Below are positions 1-8,071 of a DNA stretch of 64,000 nucleotides, in pieces (position 1 is the first letter of the stretch; the number at the start of each line of letters is the position of its first letter). A program made the translations under genes and the position numbers. The DNA is from Sphingobacterium spiritivorum (GTDB taxonomy: Bacteria; Bacteroidota; Bacteroidia; Sphingobacteriales; Sphingobacteriaceae). The notes under the pieces are model-generated. The model was not told the origin of the DNA. It saw only the letters and a program-made list of their open reading frames with translations, and did no database searches. The stretch spans positions 4,464,001 through 4,528,000 of the forward strand of contig NZ_CP068082.1 of the NCBI RefSeq assembly GCF_016724845.1, in the 5' to 3' direction.

Positions 1-1876
1 CTTTAGAGTCTAAAAGAAAAGTCCACGAAGTATTACGTTGCCATATATCGACCGGTAATTTTTTGCGTATCTTTTTTCCGGATACTGTTGTCGCTTCTAT
101 AACAACAGGCATAGGTAGTTTTTCAAGATTGTCTATAGTAATCAGCGCACCGTTAGCGGCATTGAATTTTGCATATTCTACTTTTCTGATGGCCTGATCC
201 AGTTTCCAGTTATTGAGAAACCATCCTCTCCAAAACCAGCCCAGATTTTCTCCGGTTACATTTTCAATTGTTCGGAAGAAATCATTCGGGGTAGGATGCT
301 TGAATGCCCAGTCGCGAATGTATGTTCGGAAGGCCTCGTCAAAACGTTCTGCACCGATTACTTCATCCCGCAACAAACGCAGACCAAAGCCTGGTTTGTA
401 ATAAACCAGGGTGCCAATATTACGTTCCTGCATATTCTGCGGGGTAGACATAACAGGTTCCAGAGAAGGAGAGTTGAATCCCTGAGCCATTTTATTTCGG
501 CTACCTATACTTTTATCATATTCACCTTTATTAAAGGCTTCCCGGGACAATCCGTTTATAAATGTATTAAATCCTTCGTCCATCCATCCGTGAAGACGTT
601 CATTCGAACCGACTATCATCGGAAACCAGTTGTGCCCGAATTCGTGATCCGTTACTCCCCACAGTCCTGCATTTTTGGCTGAGGAACCGCAAAATGACAG
701 GGCAGGATATTCCATGCCTCCAACATTAGAAGCCACATTTACGGCTACCGGATAGGGGTATTCAAACCATTTTTCTGAATAATATTCTATAGAAGATTTG
801 GTATATTCAGTAGAGCGCGACCAGGCTTGCTGTCCGTCACTTTCCTTTGGATAGGCTGATATGGCCAGCGATTTTTTTCCACTTGGAAGGTTGATTTTTG
901 CTGCATCAATAATAAATGCTTTCGAAGAAGCCCATGCTACGTCTCTGGCATTCTTTAACGAATACTTCCATGTCAGTTCTTTCTTTGCTGGTCTTGAGTT
1001 TTTATTTGCAACTTCAGCAGTACTACGGATGATCACCGTCTGATCAGAAGTTTGGGCCAGCTGATAACGCTTGAGTTGTTCTGCAGTCCACACTTCCTGA
1101 GGATTGAGCAGTTCACCTCCCATGACGACTATGTGATCAGCTGGTGCCGTGATTTCCACATTAAAATCCCCATATTCTAAGTAAAACTCTCCCGGACCGG
1201 AATAGGGATCTGTATTCCATCCTAATATGTCATCGTATACGGCCATACGCGGATACCACTGGGCAATAGCATAAATATCTCCGGCCGCAGTGGGGAGTAT
1301 TCCGGTTCTGTCAGCACCATACTGTGGCACAGTATAGGAATAATCAATCGTAAACTGTACTTGTCCTCCTTTTGGATCAAGCGGTTGTGGCAGTTTGATT
1401 TTCATACGCGTGTCGGAAACTTCGTATTTAAGATCCTTTCCATTAAGCTGAACAGATGTAAGATTGTATCCTCCCTCAAACTGTGATGCGGCATCTCCGT
1501 ACCGGCTATTGTTCAGAGGGACAGTGCTCTGCCCTCTGGAATCACTTTTAAACAGATTCTGATCAAGCTGCAGCCAGATATAATCCAGACGGTCCGGACT
1601 GTTGTTGGTATAGGTAATGGTGACGTTACCGCTTACTTTTTTATCGGTATCACTTAACCTGGCTTTTATGCTGTAACTGGCAGCATTTTGCCAGTACTGG
1701 TCTCCGGGTTTACCGCTTGCAGAGCGGTAGGAGTTGCCATTGGAAGTGTAAAACTGCGGGCTGAATGCTTGTGTATAATTATATCTGCTTGTATTGTCTT
1801 GAGCGACAGTCTCATTCAATTGAGAACAGATCAATGCTAAAGCTAAAGAAATCCCGGCGCAAGATTTTTTATTCAT
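1..1876 (-). CDS. M1-family zinc aminopeptidase, C-terminus cut by window edge
   Basis: The reading frame runs from ATG at 1876 off the left edge, about 625 codons. It begins with a signal peptide (MNKKSCAGISLALALICS, ending near VAQ) so the enzyme is exported. The zinc site HEFGH lies at residues 411-415, followed 19 residues later by E434 in WMDEGF, the HEXXH-X18-E arrangement of gluzincin M1 peptidases; the exopeptidase-type loop GGMEYPAL precedes it. Family knowledge: these enzymes trim N-terminal residues from peptides. It starts 20 bases after the ArsC-like gene on the same strand, so the two are probably co-transcribed. The C-terminal end is not visible. Function as an M1 peptidase is secure; the substrate is not known. 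Confidence 0.93.
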   Translation of the reverse strand, partial: MNKKSCAGISLALALICSQLNETVAQDNTSRYNYTQAFSPQFYTSNGNSYRSASGKPGDQYWQNAASYSIKARLSDTDKKVSGNVTITYTNNSPDRLDYIWLQLDQNLFKSDSRGQSTVPLNNSRYGDAASQFEGGYNLTSVQLNGKDLKYEVSDTRMKIKLPQPLDPKGGQVQFTIDYSYTVPQYGADRTGILPTAAGDIYAIAQWYPRMAVYDDILGWNTDPYSGPGEFYLEYGDFNVEITAPADHIVVMGGELLNPQEVWTAEQLKRYQLAQTSDQTVIIRSTAEVANKNSRPAKKELTWKYSLKNARDVAWASSKAFIIDAAKINLPSGKKSLAISAYPKESDGQQAWSRSTEYTKSSIEYYSEKWFEYPYPVAVNVASNVGGMEYPALSFCGSSAKNAGLWGVTDHEFGHNWFPMIVGSNERLHGWMDEGFNTFINGLSREAFNKGEYDKSIGSRNKMAQGFNSPSLEPVMSTPQNMQERNIGTLVYYKPGFGLRLLRDEVIGAERFDEAFRTYIRDWAFKHPTPNDFFRTIENVTGENLGWFWRGWFLNNWKLDQAIRKVEYAKFNAANGALITIDNLEKLPMPVVIEATTVSGKKIRKKLPVDIWQRNTSWTFLLDSK

Positions 1877-1896
1877 AGTCTGTTTATAAAGTGGTA

Positions 1897-2244
1897 TTAT
1901 TTCAATTTCTGATTGTATTCGTCCTCGTCAAAACCTAAAATCAGACCTGAAGTATATTCAATGACAGGTCTTTTGATCATACTGGTATTTGCGATAAGTG
2001 TTTTATTGGCTGAAGCAGCATCTGTGACAGCTTCTTTTTCTTCATCAGTCAGTTTTTTCCAGGTTGTTCCTTTTTTATTGACTAATTTTTCCCAATCGAC
2101 CTGTTTTTCCCATTTTTTTAATTGCTCATCCGACACTCCTTCTTTTTTAAAATCGTGAAAGGTGTAATCAAGTTTGTGATTTGTCAGATAATCGAGGGCT
2201 TTTTTTACTGTATTGCAATTTTTTATTCCGTAAACGTGAAGCAT
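1897..2244 (-). CDS. ArsC/Spx/YffB-like thioredoxin-fold protein
   Basis: 115 residues, the usual length of the ArsC/YffB family. The N-terminus MLHVYGIKNCNTVKKALDYL has the family motif with one cysteine (C10) in the position of the catalytic cysteine of arsenate reductase-like proteins; no second CxxC cysteine is present. The C-terminal NTSMIKRPVIEY matches the conserved RP-containing loop. Family members are glutathione- or thioredoxin-linked reductases or, as in Spx, regulators; here the sequence looks like the YffB branch, whose substrate is unclear. It lies just upstream of the M1 peptidase gene, probably as the first gene of that operon. Confidence 0.85.
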   Translation of the reverse strand: MLHVYGIKNCNTVKKALDYLTNHKLDYTFHDFKKEGVSDEQLKKWEKQVDWEKLVNKKGTTWKKLTDEEKEAVTDAASANKTLIANTSMIKRPVIEYTSGLILGFDEDEYNQKLK

Positions 2245-2275
2245 AATATTGAAAGACTTAATTATGGTAATATTT

Positions 2276-2283
2276 CAAATATA
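2276..2283 (-). promoter_or_regulatory. Candidate -7 box for the ArsC-like/M1 operon
   Basis: TATATTTG on the minus strand fits the Bacteroidota -7 consensus TAnnTTTG exactly. It would place the transcription start about 25 bases before the ATG at 2244. No clear TTG -33 box is visible, so this is a one-box match. Confidence 0.4.
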
Positions 2284-2487
2284 TTATTTTTAGTTGTAAT
2301 AGTCTTTTCCCTTTCGGATAAATAATGTCACCTTTGTATTACGAATGTTTTGTGCGGTATAATCTATATAAACCAGTATGAGATGGTGTAACTTTTACAC
2401 TATATGATTAGGAGTAGTTAAAAATTATTTTTAACTTAGGACCACAAAATAAAGAGGAACAGAATCAATAAATTTTAAAACAATACA

Positions 2488-3567
2488 ATGAGCCTAAAAG
2501 ATTTTAAAGGTGTGTTGACCGGCGATCAAGTTCAAGAGTTATTTGAAATTGCTAAAAAACACAAATTCGCATTACCAGCAGTTAATATTATCGGTACTAA
2601 TTCTATTAATGCTGTAATGGAAACAGCGAAAGCTGTAAACTCTCCTGTGATTATCCAACTTTCAAACGGAGGAGCACAATTTTATGCAGGAAAAACATTA
2701 AACAATGACAATTTAAAGGCTTGCGTATTAGGAGCAGTTTCTGCAGCACAGCATGTTCATCTTTTGGCTGAGCACTATGGTGTTGCTGTTATTCTGCACA
2801 CTGACCATGCTGCTAAAAAATTATTACCCTGGATAGACGGATTGTTGGAGGCAGGTGAGAAATTCTTTGCTCAACACGGCAAACCTTTATTCTCTTCACA
2901 TATGCTGGATCTTTCTGAAGAGCCTATTGAAGAAAATCTTGAAATCTCTAAAAAATATCTGGAGCGTATGAAACCGCTTGGTATGACCATCGAAATCGAA
3001 CTTGGTGTAACCGGTGGTGAAGAAGACGGTGTCGACAACTCGGATGTTGACAGCTCTAAATTATATACTCAACCGGAAGAGGTAGCGTATGCATTTGAAG
3101 AATTATCTAAAATTTCTGACAAATTCACTGTTGCTGCAGCTTTTGGTAATGTACATGGTGTATACAAACCCGGAAATGTAAAATTGCAGCCTGTTATTTT
3201 GCATAATTCTCAGGAGTATGTAAAAGAAAAATTCGGATTGAATGCAGAGAAGCCTGTTAATTTTGTATTCCACGGTGGTTCTGGTTCTTCGGCTGAAGAG
3301 ATTGAAGAAGCAATTTCATACGGAGCGATCAAAATGAATATCGATACGGATATGCAGTGGGCTTTCTGGGATGGTGTTCGCGGATACGAGGCTAAAAACC
3401 ATGATTACCTACAGGGACAGATCGGCAATCCGGAAGGAGCAGATTCACCAAACAAAAAATATTACGACCCGCGTGTGTGGTTGCGTAAAGGTGAAGAAGC
3501 GTTTGTAACCCGTCTTACACAGGCTTTCGAAGAATTAAACGCTGTAGATGTAAACAGCAAACTGTAA
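2488..3567 (+). CDS. fba: Class II fructose-1,6-bisphosphate aldolase
   Basis: 359 residues, the same length as the E. coli class IIA enzyme. Zinc-binding and active-site segments are visible: HTDHAAKKLLPWIDG, the ELGVTGGEEDG loop, AAFGNVHGVYKPGNV and FHGGSGSS. It cleaves fructose 1,6-bisphosphate to glyceraldehyde 3-phosphate and dihydroxyacetone phosphate in glycolysis and gluconeogenesis. It is a single-gene unit: about 240 bases of leader precede it and a strong terminator follows. The leader contains two short perfect hairpins (2386-2400 and 2416-2436) whose role is unknown. The ATG at 2488 is preceded by an AT-rich stretch, as is normal here. Confidence 0.97.
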   Translation: MSLKDFKGVLTGDQVQELFEIAKKHKFALPAVNIIGTNSINAVMETAKAVNSPVIIQLSNGGAQFYAGKTLNNDNLKACVLGAVSAAQHVHLLAEHYGVAVILHTDHAAKKLLPWIDGLLEAGEKFFAQHGKPLFSSHMLDLSEEPIEENLEISKKYLERMKPLGMTIEIELGVTGGEEDGVDNSDVDSSKLYTQPEEVAYAFEELSKISDKFTVAAAFGNVHGVYKPGNVKLQPVILHNSQEYVKEKFGLNAEKPVNFVFHGGSGSSAEEIEEAISYGAIKMNIDTDMQWAFWDGVRGYEAKNHDYLQGQIGNPEGADSPNKKYYDPRVWLRKGEEAFVTRLTQAFEELNAVDVNSKL

Positions 3568-3618
3568 TCAATACTGTTCTGCATCATGCAGAAAATGTAT
3601 AGTATTATTAAATATGTT

Positions 3619-3652
3619 AAAAAAGCTCAATTCTAAGGATTGAGCTTTTTTA
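3619..3652 (+). terminator. Intrinsic terminator of fba
   Basis: The stem AAAAAAGCTCAAT / ATTGAGCTTTTTT with a 7-base loop ends in a T run. It lies between fba and the recombinase gene, and rules out the upstream TTG start at 3640 for the latter, because that codon sits inside the stem. Confidence 0.85.
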
Positions 3653-3696
3653 TTGCCTTTTTATTTTCTAACTTTCCTTTGATCAAGAAAGAAGAT

Positions 3697-4578
3697 ATGT
3701 ATCAGCAGCGGTTTTTAAATTTTTTGCGTTTTGAGAAGCGGTATTCCAATCATACGATTGAAGCTTACACGCATGAATTGAATGTCTTTTTTACTTTTCT
3801 TCAGGATCAGGGTGTTCCGGAGGAGGAGGCAGATCATCGCGTTATACGGCTTTATCTGTCGCATCTCATGGAAGAGGGGCGGCAGGCAACTTCTGTAAAC
3901 CGATCTATTTCGGCTTTGCGTACTTATTATAAATTTTTACAACGGGAATCTTTGACAGATCAGAATCCTTTGACTTTAATCAAAGCACTGAAGACTCCGA
4001 AGAAATTACCTTCTGTAATGGAAAAAGATAAGATGGTCGGTTTGCTGGATCAGATGGAGGGAGCGGTAGACTCGTTTACCGATGAGCGGGATTATTTGGT
4101 TTTGGAGCTGCTTTTCGGAACAGGTATACGTTTGACAGAGTTATTACAAATAAAGATTACAGATATTGATTTTTATAATAAAAATATCCTTATATTAGGG
4201 AAAAGGAACAAGGAAAGACTTGTACCTGTCAACCATACACTTTTAGAAAAACTAAAGATCTATATCCAGCAATTGGATAATCAAAAAATTGACAACAAAA
4301 CTGCGTTCTTAATTGTTACTAAAGAAGGGAAACAGGCATATCCAAAGATGATCTACCGGATCGTTCATCGGTATTTAAGTCTGATCTCTACACAGCGTAA
4401 AAAAAGCCCGCACGTACTGCGGCATACATTTGCTACAGCTCTGCTGGATAATGGAGCAGATCTGAATGCAATAAAAGAGTTATTAGGACATGCCGGATTG
4501 GCGGCCACTCAGGTGTATACGCACAATTCGGTAGAGAGATTAAAATCAGTTTACAAACAAGCCCATCCAAAGGCTTAA
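3697..4578 (+). CDS. xerC: XerC-type site-specific tyrosine recombinase
   Basis: 293 residues from ATG 3697; a longer TTG-start frame from 3640 is rejected because it begins inside the fba terminator, and AAGAAAGAAG precedes the ATG. N-terminal SAM-like core-binding domain (about 1-85), then the catalytic domain with all key residues: R145 (GTGIRLTE), H239 and R242 (HVLRH), H265 (LGHAG) and nucleophile Y274 (VYTH). Length and layout match chromosomal XerC/XerD, which resolve chromosome dimers at dif, rather than phage integrases. It is followed after 14 bases by the hibernation factor gene, an order common in Bacteroidota. Whether it is XerC or XerD cannot be decided from the sequence alone. 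Confidence 0.9.
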   Translation: MYQQRFLNFLRFEKRYSNHTIEAYTHELNVFFTFLQDQGVPEEEADHRVIRLYLSHLMEEGRQATSVNRSISALRTYYKFLQRESLTDQNPLTLIKALKTPKKLPSVMEKDKMVGLLDQMEGAVDSFTDERDYLVLELLFGTGIRLTELLQIKITDIDFYNKNILILGKRNKERLVPVNHTLLEKLKIYIQQLDNQKIDNKTAFLIVTKEGKQAYPKMIYRIVHRYLSLISTQRKKSPHVLRHTFATALLDNGADLNAIKELLGHAGLAATQVYTHNSVERLKSVYKQAHPKA

Positions 4579-4592
4579 AAAAAGGAGGAAAA

Positions 4593-4937
4593 ATGAACAT
4601 TACTGTGCAATCCATTAAATTTGATGCAGATCAAAAACTTGTAGATTTCATTAAAAAGAAAACATCCAAGTTAGAGCAGTTTTTAGATAGCATAATCGAA
4701 GGTGTATGTTATCTGAGACTGGAAAATGTAGACGACGAAGAAAATAAGGTGGTAGAACTTAAATTGAATATTCCGGGAAATCAATTGTTTGCCAAAGCAC
4801 AGGCAAAGAGCTTTGAAGAAGCTACAGATGTCGCTGTGGAATCCATAAGAAGGCAGATTAATAAACATAAGACGAAGACACGAACTGCTACAAGCAATCA
4901 TAAAGAATTACTCAATTCGGAAGAGGAAGAGTATTAA
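4593..4937 (+). CDS. hpf: Ribosome hibernation promoting factor / RaiA family
   Basis: 114 residues, a short-type HPF/RaiA protein. The start MNITVQSIKFDADQKLVDFI, the conserved LRLEN strand and the basic helix (AKSFEEATDVAVESIRRQI) match the family. Such proteins bind the small ribosomal subunit in the mRNA/tRNA channel and inactivate ribosomes in stationary phase. It shares an operon with the recombinase (14-base gap, with AAAAAAAGGAGG as a strong ribosome-binding site, unusual among the AT-rich leaders here). A strong terminator follows. Confidence 0.95.
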   Translation: MNITVQSIKFDADQKLVDFIKKKTSKLEQFLDSIIEGVCYLRLENVDDEENKVVELKLNIPGNQLFAKAQAKSFEEATDVAVESIRRQINKHKTKTRTATSNHKELLNSEEEEY

Positions 4938-4965
4938 CATTTTTAACATTTTTGAATTTTTAGAG

Positions 4966-4993
4966 AAGGCTAACCGAAGGGTTAGCCTTTTTT
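4966..4993 (+). terminator. Intrinsic terminator of xerC-hpf
   Basis: A perfect 10-bp stem AAGGCTAACC / GGTTAGCCTT with loop GAAG runs into a T tract. The T tract overlaps the first bases of the left 49-bp direct repeat at 4990. Confidence 0.9.
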
Positions 4994-5038
4994 ATTTAGA
5001 ATAAATTGAAATAATAAACGAATTTATTTGGATTCAAT
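4990..5038 (+). repeat. 49-bp direct repeat, left copy
   Basis: Identical over 49 bases to 7407-7455. Each copy contains an inverted pair AATAAATT (5000-5007) and AATTTATT (5021-5028) separated by 13 bases. The pair bounds a 2.4-kb segment with three genes and no recombinase, so it may be the two ends (att-like) of an inserted islet or the scar of a duplication. Confidence 0.9.
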
Positions 5039-5746
5039 TATTCAAAGTAGGATGGTGATTAGTTATAAAAAGAGATGCAGCGCCTTAGTTATAAAAAGCC
5101 AATAGTAAAACCTTCCAAGCTACTGTTTTTTAATGTTTTAATTTTCAATTCCTTTTTGAAGCAATCTAATAAGGATTGAGAGATATTTGATTTTCACAAT
5201 CATAGTTTCATTTTAATGCTTTATTTACTTATGAACATTTTATAAATGGAATGTGTAAAAAATTATGTTTCAAATAATTTATATTTGATGATTTTATATT
5301 TTTTGGTATATTAGAAAAATAATTAAATCAATATTAACTATTTAATTTTTGAGTTCAGGGTAATCTAAAAATTAACAAATGCTTGTGAGAATCAATAGTC
5401 AAGCATTGAGCAAAATAGAGCTTTTAAAAAAGTTTTAAAAATAATTCAATCAAGAATCAGCTATTTTGAGTGATGCTGATAGATTTCGCTAAATCCTTTT
5501 CAGATAATATATTAAAATCTTTTCAAGAGCAATTTTAATTACATAACCAAGAAAGCTGTATTTAATATCATAAGTATTAACGACAAAAGAAAGGTAAAAG
5601 GGATATCAAATGTTAATATCTGTTTCTATGCCTTTAACTTGTATTTGTTCATCAGATGCGCGACTCGTTGAAAATCTAATATTAATCAACCTGATTCACA
5701 TACTAACTAATATTACTCTATTGTAAACAATTTAAACTTTGAAAAG
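5039..5746. other. AT-rich intergenic region inside the islet
   Basis: About 700 bases without a convincing gene on either strand. It is clearly richer in A+T than the flanking genes. Small structures: TTAGTTATAAAAAG occurs twice (5059-5072 and 5085-5098), and an 8-bp inverted repeat AATGCTTG/CAAGCATT spans 5378-5407. No clear tRNA, terminator or canonical promoter was recognised; the promoter of the lipoprotein gene at 5747 must lie near its right end. Confidence 0.6.
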
Positions 5747-6691
5747 ATGAAAAAACTATTTTTAGGAATTTGGGTGTGTTTTATGGCACTAATGTATAGC
5801 TGTACCAATCCCAGTGATAATTTAACAATATCTGAGGAGAATATATCAGAGATTACTTTGCCTGAAGAAAGTGAAATGTACGGGAGGGCTGTGGCTGAGG
5901 AAATCCGGATTATAGTTACTAATTTGAATAAGAAAGGTTACAATTTTTCTGAAATAGAAAATAAAAAAGAGGTTGAAGAGTTCTATAAAGAAGTATACAG
6001 CGCCAGTTCAAATCCGGGTCTTGAGTCGACTGAACCCACACCGTTAAATATTGATCCTGTAGCTATTCAAAGCACTCAGCAAGAACTAACAGTGACGCAG
6101 AGCAAGGTTATCAGTCAGATTATGGATGCTTATGAAGAACTGAAATCGGGTCATGAATTTAAACAAAGATTAATAAGTATCAGTAATAATGTATATAAGA
6201 CCGTTCCAAAGATAGAACAAGAACGTGTTTTCAATATTATTTCAGTTGTTTATTATGGCATGGCTGAAATTCAGTTACTGGAAGATAAAGGTGAAATTGT
6301 TCGTCGTAATCAAAATAATCTTTCAAATAATAATATCCAGGGAGTTCAATCATTCTCTGACGATGGTTATACAGATAGTTTAAGAAACTGCAGAAGACAA
6401 CGATCTGCATTTGGTGTTGTTATTGGTTATGTAAATTCTTTTGGCGAACAAGCGGTGAAAGTTACGCGGGTAGCAGGAGCGACACTGGGAGCCTATCTGA
6501 TTTTGTGGTGTAAAGTAGATGAACAGGCTGACCTGATAGGGCATTGTGCTGAAGTGTATAGCAGATGTATAAACAGTCGTAATCCGGAATGGTTAAAAGA
6601 AAATACGTATGGTAAATCAAAATGCGAAACGTGTAGAAATGACTGTGTTCGTCAGGGAGGTTGGCCCTGTGGTTTTAATTTTTATGATTAA
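5747..6691 (+). CDS. Cysteine-rich lipoprotein of unknown function (islet)
   Basis: 314 residues. Signal peptide with lipobox LMYSC (lipid-modified C19), then a polar, acidic helical region (about 20-200). The last 105 residues differ: a glycine-rich hydrophobic stretch (VVIGYVNSFGEQ to GATLGAYLILW) is followed by a basic tail. Eight cysteines lie between C215 and C308, including KCETCRNDC and GGWPCGFNF. An even number of cysteines in an exported domain suggests disulphides. No known family was recognised. It is followed after 11 bases by two small cytosolic proteins. By analogy with effector/immunity layouts the C-terminal part could be a toxic or binding domain, but nothing in the sequence proves this. 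Confidence 0.75.
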   Translation: MKKLFLGIWVCFMALMYSCTNPSDNLTISEENISEITLPEESEMYGRAVAEEIRIIVTNLNKKGYNFSEIENKKEVEEFYKEVYSASSNPGLESTEPTPLNIDPVAIQSTQQELTVTQSKVISQIMDAYEELKSGHEFKQRLISISNNVYKTVPKIEQERVFNIISVVYYGMAEIQLLEDKGEIVRRNQNNLSNNNIQGVQSFSDDGYTDSLRNCRRQRSAFGVVIGYVNSFGEQAVKVTRVAGATLGAYLILWCKVDEQADLIGHCAEVYSRCINSRNPEWLKENTYGKSKCETCRNDCVRQGGWPCGFNFYD

Positions 6692-6702
6692 CAAAGTTTA
6701 AA

Positions 6703-7005
6703 ATGATTGGATTTGAAGTCAAAATAAATAATAATCCCCCAATTAAAATTGCCTCCAGAAGTAGCCATTTGTTTTTATCGACATTTCAAAACAATGTTCT
6801 TTTGCTTATGCGTGGTATTGATGATAACAAAAATACAATCGTGTGGCCCAATCAAGTATTGAAAATCGGAGATAAGATAAATGTCAAAGTCAAAGATTTG
6901 GATTCAATTGAGCAATCGTTTGATGTCAAGCTGCAAGATATCAACGAAATCAAAAAACGCTATCTCAGTTTAAAATTAGAATTAGAAAAAAGAGGGTTGA
7001 TTTAA
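6703..7005 (+). CDS. Small cytosolic protein of unknown function (islet, first copy)
   Basis: 100 residues, no signal peptide, no cysteines. Predicted beta-rich first two thirds (VLKIGDKINVKVKDLD) and a C-terminal helix ending LELEKRGLI. It resembles the next protein: both begin MIG, share a pattern I-K-x-G then alternating hydrophobics, and end in a charged helix closing with G-[LI]-I. They may be diverged duplicates. It sits 11 bases after the lipoprotein gene and 1 base before the next start, so the three are one transcription unit. Could be an immunity-type partner of the lipoprotein; this is inference from layout only. Confidence 0.7.
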   Translation: MIGFEVKINNNPPIKIASRSSHLFLSTFQNNVLLLMRGIDDNKNTIVWPNQVLKIGDKINVKVKDLDSIEQSFDVKLQDINEIKKRYLSLKLELEKRGLI

Positions 7006-7006
7006 C

Positions 7007-7333
7007 ATGATTGGAATAGTTAATTACGAAAAGGGGAGAGAGTATCGAAATCCTGAAACAGTGATATTAAATTTACTGTTGGATCAAAAGCGATTTTTAA
7101 TAGAAGGTGGCGGATATATTTATGCATCGAAAAGAATAAAAGAAGGTATTGAATATGAATTTATTGTTGCGGAATTCGATGAACCATCGGAGAGAATTAC
7201 GAAAGAAAATGATTTTGCTGAAAGGGATGCCGATTTTGAAGATTCATTGTTTAGTGAAGAAAGTCAATGGCAGTATAAATTACAGGAATTTCGAAGACTG
7301 GAAGCTATACTGAAAGAGGAAGGAATCATTTAA
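7007..7333 (+). CDS. Small acidic cytosolic protein of unknown function (islet, second copy)
   Basis: 108 residues, no signal peptide, strongly acidic in the second half (ENDFAERDADFEDSLFSEES). It ends LEAILKEEGII, like LELEKRGLI of the preceding protein, and shares its MIG start and central pattern IKEGIEYEFIV. The ATG follows the previous stop by one base, indicating translational coupling. No family recognised. It is the last gene before the right direct repeat. Confidence 0.7.
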   Translation: MIGIVNYEKGREYRNPETVILNLLLDQKRFLIEGGGYIYASKRIKEGIEYEFIVAEFDEPSERITKENDFAERDADFEDSLFSEESQWQYKLQEFRRLEAILKEEGII

Positions 7334-7393
7334 GAACAAGCAGATTTCGTCTATTCTTCATTTTGAAGAGTTAGCTTATCGTAATTTGGTTTT

Positions 7394-7410
7394 AAGACAG
7401 CTTGTCTTTT
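7394..7410 (+). terminator. Weak terminator-like hairpin at islet right end
   Basis: AAGACA / TGTCTT stem of 6 bp with a 3-base loop followed by a short T run that merges into the right direct repeat. Weak, but placed correctly to end the three-gene unit. Confidence 0.4.
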
Positions 7411-7455
7411 ATTTAGAATAAATTGAAATAATAAACGAATTTATTTGGATTCAAT
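7407..7455 (+). repeat. 49-bp direct repeat, right copy
   Basis: Identical to 4990-5038 over 49 bases; sequence similarity stops abruptly at both ends. The inverted pair AATAAATT (7417-7424) / AATTTATT (7438-7445) is conserved. It lies directly upstream of the hypothetical gene at 7509. Confidence 0.9.
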
Positions 7456-7508
7456 CTTAATAGTCATTACATTCGCAATGTATTAATTTTATCGATCGGA
7501 TATCAAGT

Positions 7509-7892
7509 ATGTCAATGATAGCAAAAATTTGTCCATTAGCTGAAGTAGAAGAGGTCTTTATGACCACTCAGGGCGCGGTGTATCAGTGTAGCAGAAAGAA
7601 TAACTACTGGCTGGATTTTCAGGGCAAGACCACTTCTTTCAGTGTGTCAGATTTCTTTTGTTTTAAAAGAAAGGTAGATGCTATTGATGTGGACGCTATG
7701 CTTCATGATGCTTCACGTACTTCGGACTTTGAGATTATTATGCCTTTCCGCACAGAAAGATGCTTTATATTGTCTGTACAGGATGTTCTCGAACTGAGAG
7801 ATATTCTGAATGGCGCTAAATTTATGATTGAGCTGAATAGTGTAGTCAGATCCTGTTTACGTACCTGCCCTGCACCTGTTCTGGTCGGATAA
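7509..7892 (+). CDS. Conserved-looking small hypothetical protein
   Basis: 127 residues, no signal peptide or membrane segment. It has six cysteines, among them YQCSRKNNYW, FFCFKR and a C-terminal CLRTCPAP pair. No family was recognised with certainty. Codon use matches neighbouring core genes rather than the islet. A palindrome TACATT-CGC-AATGTA at 7468-7482, 26 bases before the start, could be an operator. ATG 7509 is chosen; a second in-frame ATG at 7515 is also possible. Confidence 0.65.
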   Translation: MSMIAKICPLAEVEEVFMTTQGAVYQCSRKNNYWLDFQGKTTSFSVSDFFCFKRKVDAIDVDAMLHDASRTSDFEIIMPFRTERCFILSVQDVLELRDILNGAKFMIELNSVVRSCLRTCPAPVLVG

Positions 7893-7997
7893 GTCTTCTT
7901 TGTAATTGTATTGATTCTAAATAAGTTAGCGTTAAAAAGTCTAATTTAGACTTAATTTGTATTGCATATTTTTTATGCTAACTGCCTTACTTCGTTG

Positions 7998-8005
7998 TAC
8001 CTTTG
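7998..8005 (+). promoter_or_regulatory. Candidate -7 box of the ferritin gene
   Basis: TACCTTTG matches TAnnTTTG exactly. It predicts a start near 8012, only about 12 bases before an upstream ATG (8024) but 60 before the ATG at 8072, which has the better family N-terminus. Confidence 0.5.
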
Positions 8006-8071
8006 TATTAAAGGAAAGCGAATATGTGTCTTTCCGTTTTAATGTTTAACAGAATTTTAAAATATACTGAT

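Noticed and set aside
213..682. Plus-strand frames at the left edge
   Set aside because: They lie opposite the M1 peptidase, whose zinc motif is intact.
3640..3696. Longer TTG-start version of the XerC-type recombinase
   Set aside because: The TTG lies inside the right arm of the fba terminator and the extra residues do not fit the family.
3697..4578. Recombinase as the integrase of the neighbouring islet
   Set aside because: Length, motifs and linkage to hpf mark it as chromosomal XerC/XerD; it lies outside the repeats. It may act in trans but is not an islet gene.
4938..5746. tRNA genes after hpf, as might be expected in related genomes
   Set aside because: No cloverleaf or TTCGA-type T-loop was seen in this AT-rich stretch.
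8024..8071. 16-residue extension of ferritin
   Set aside because: Extra residues do not match ferritins; start at 8072 gives the normal length.
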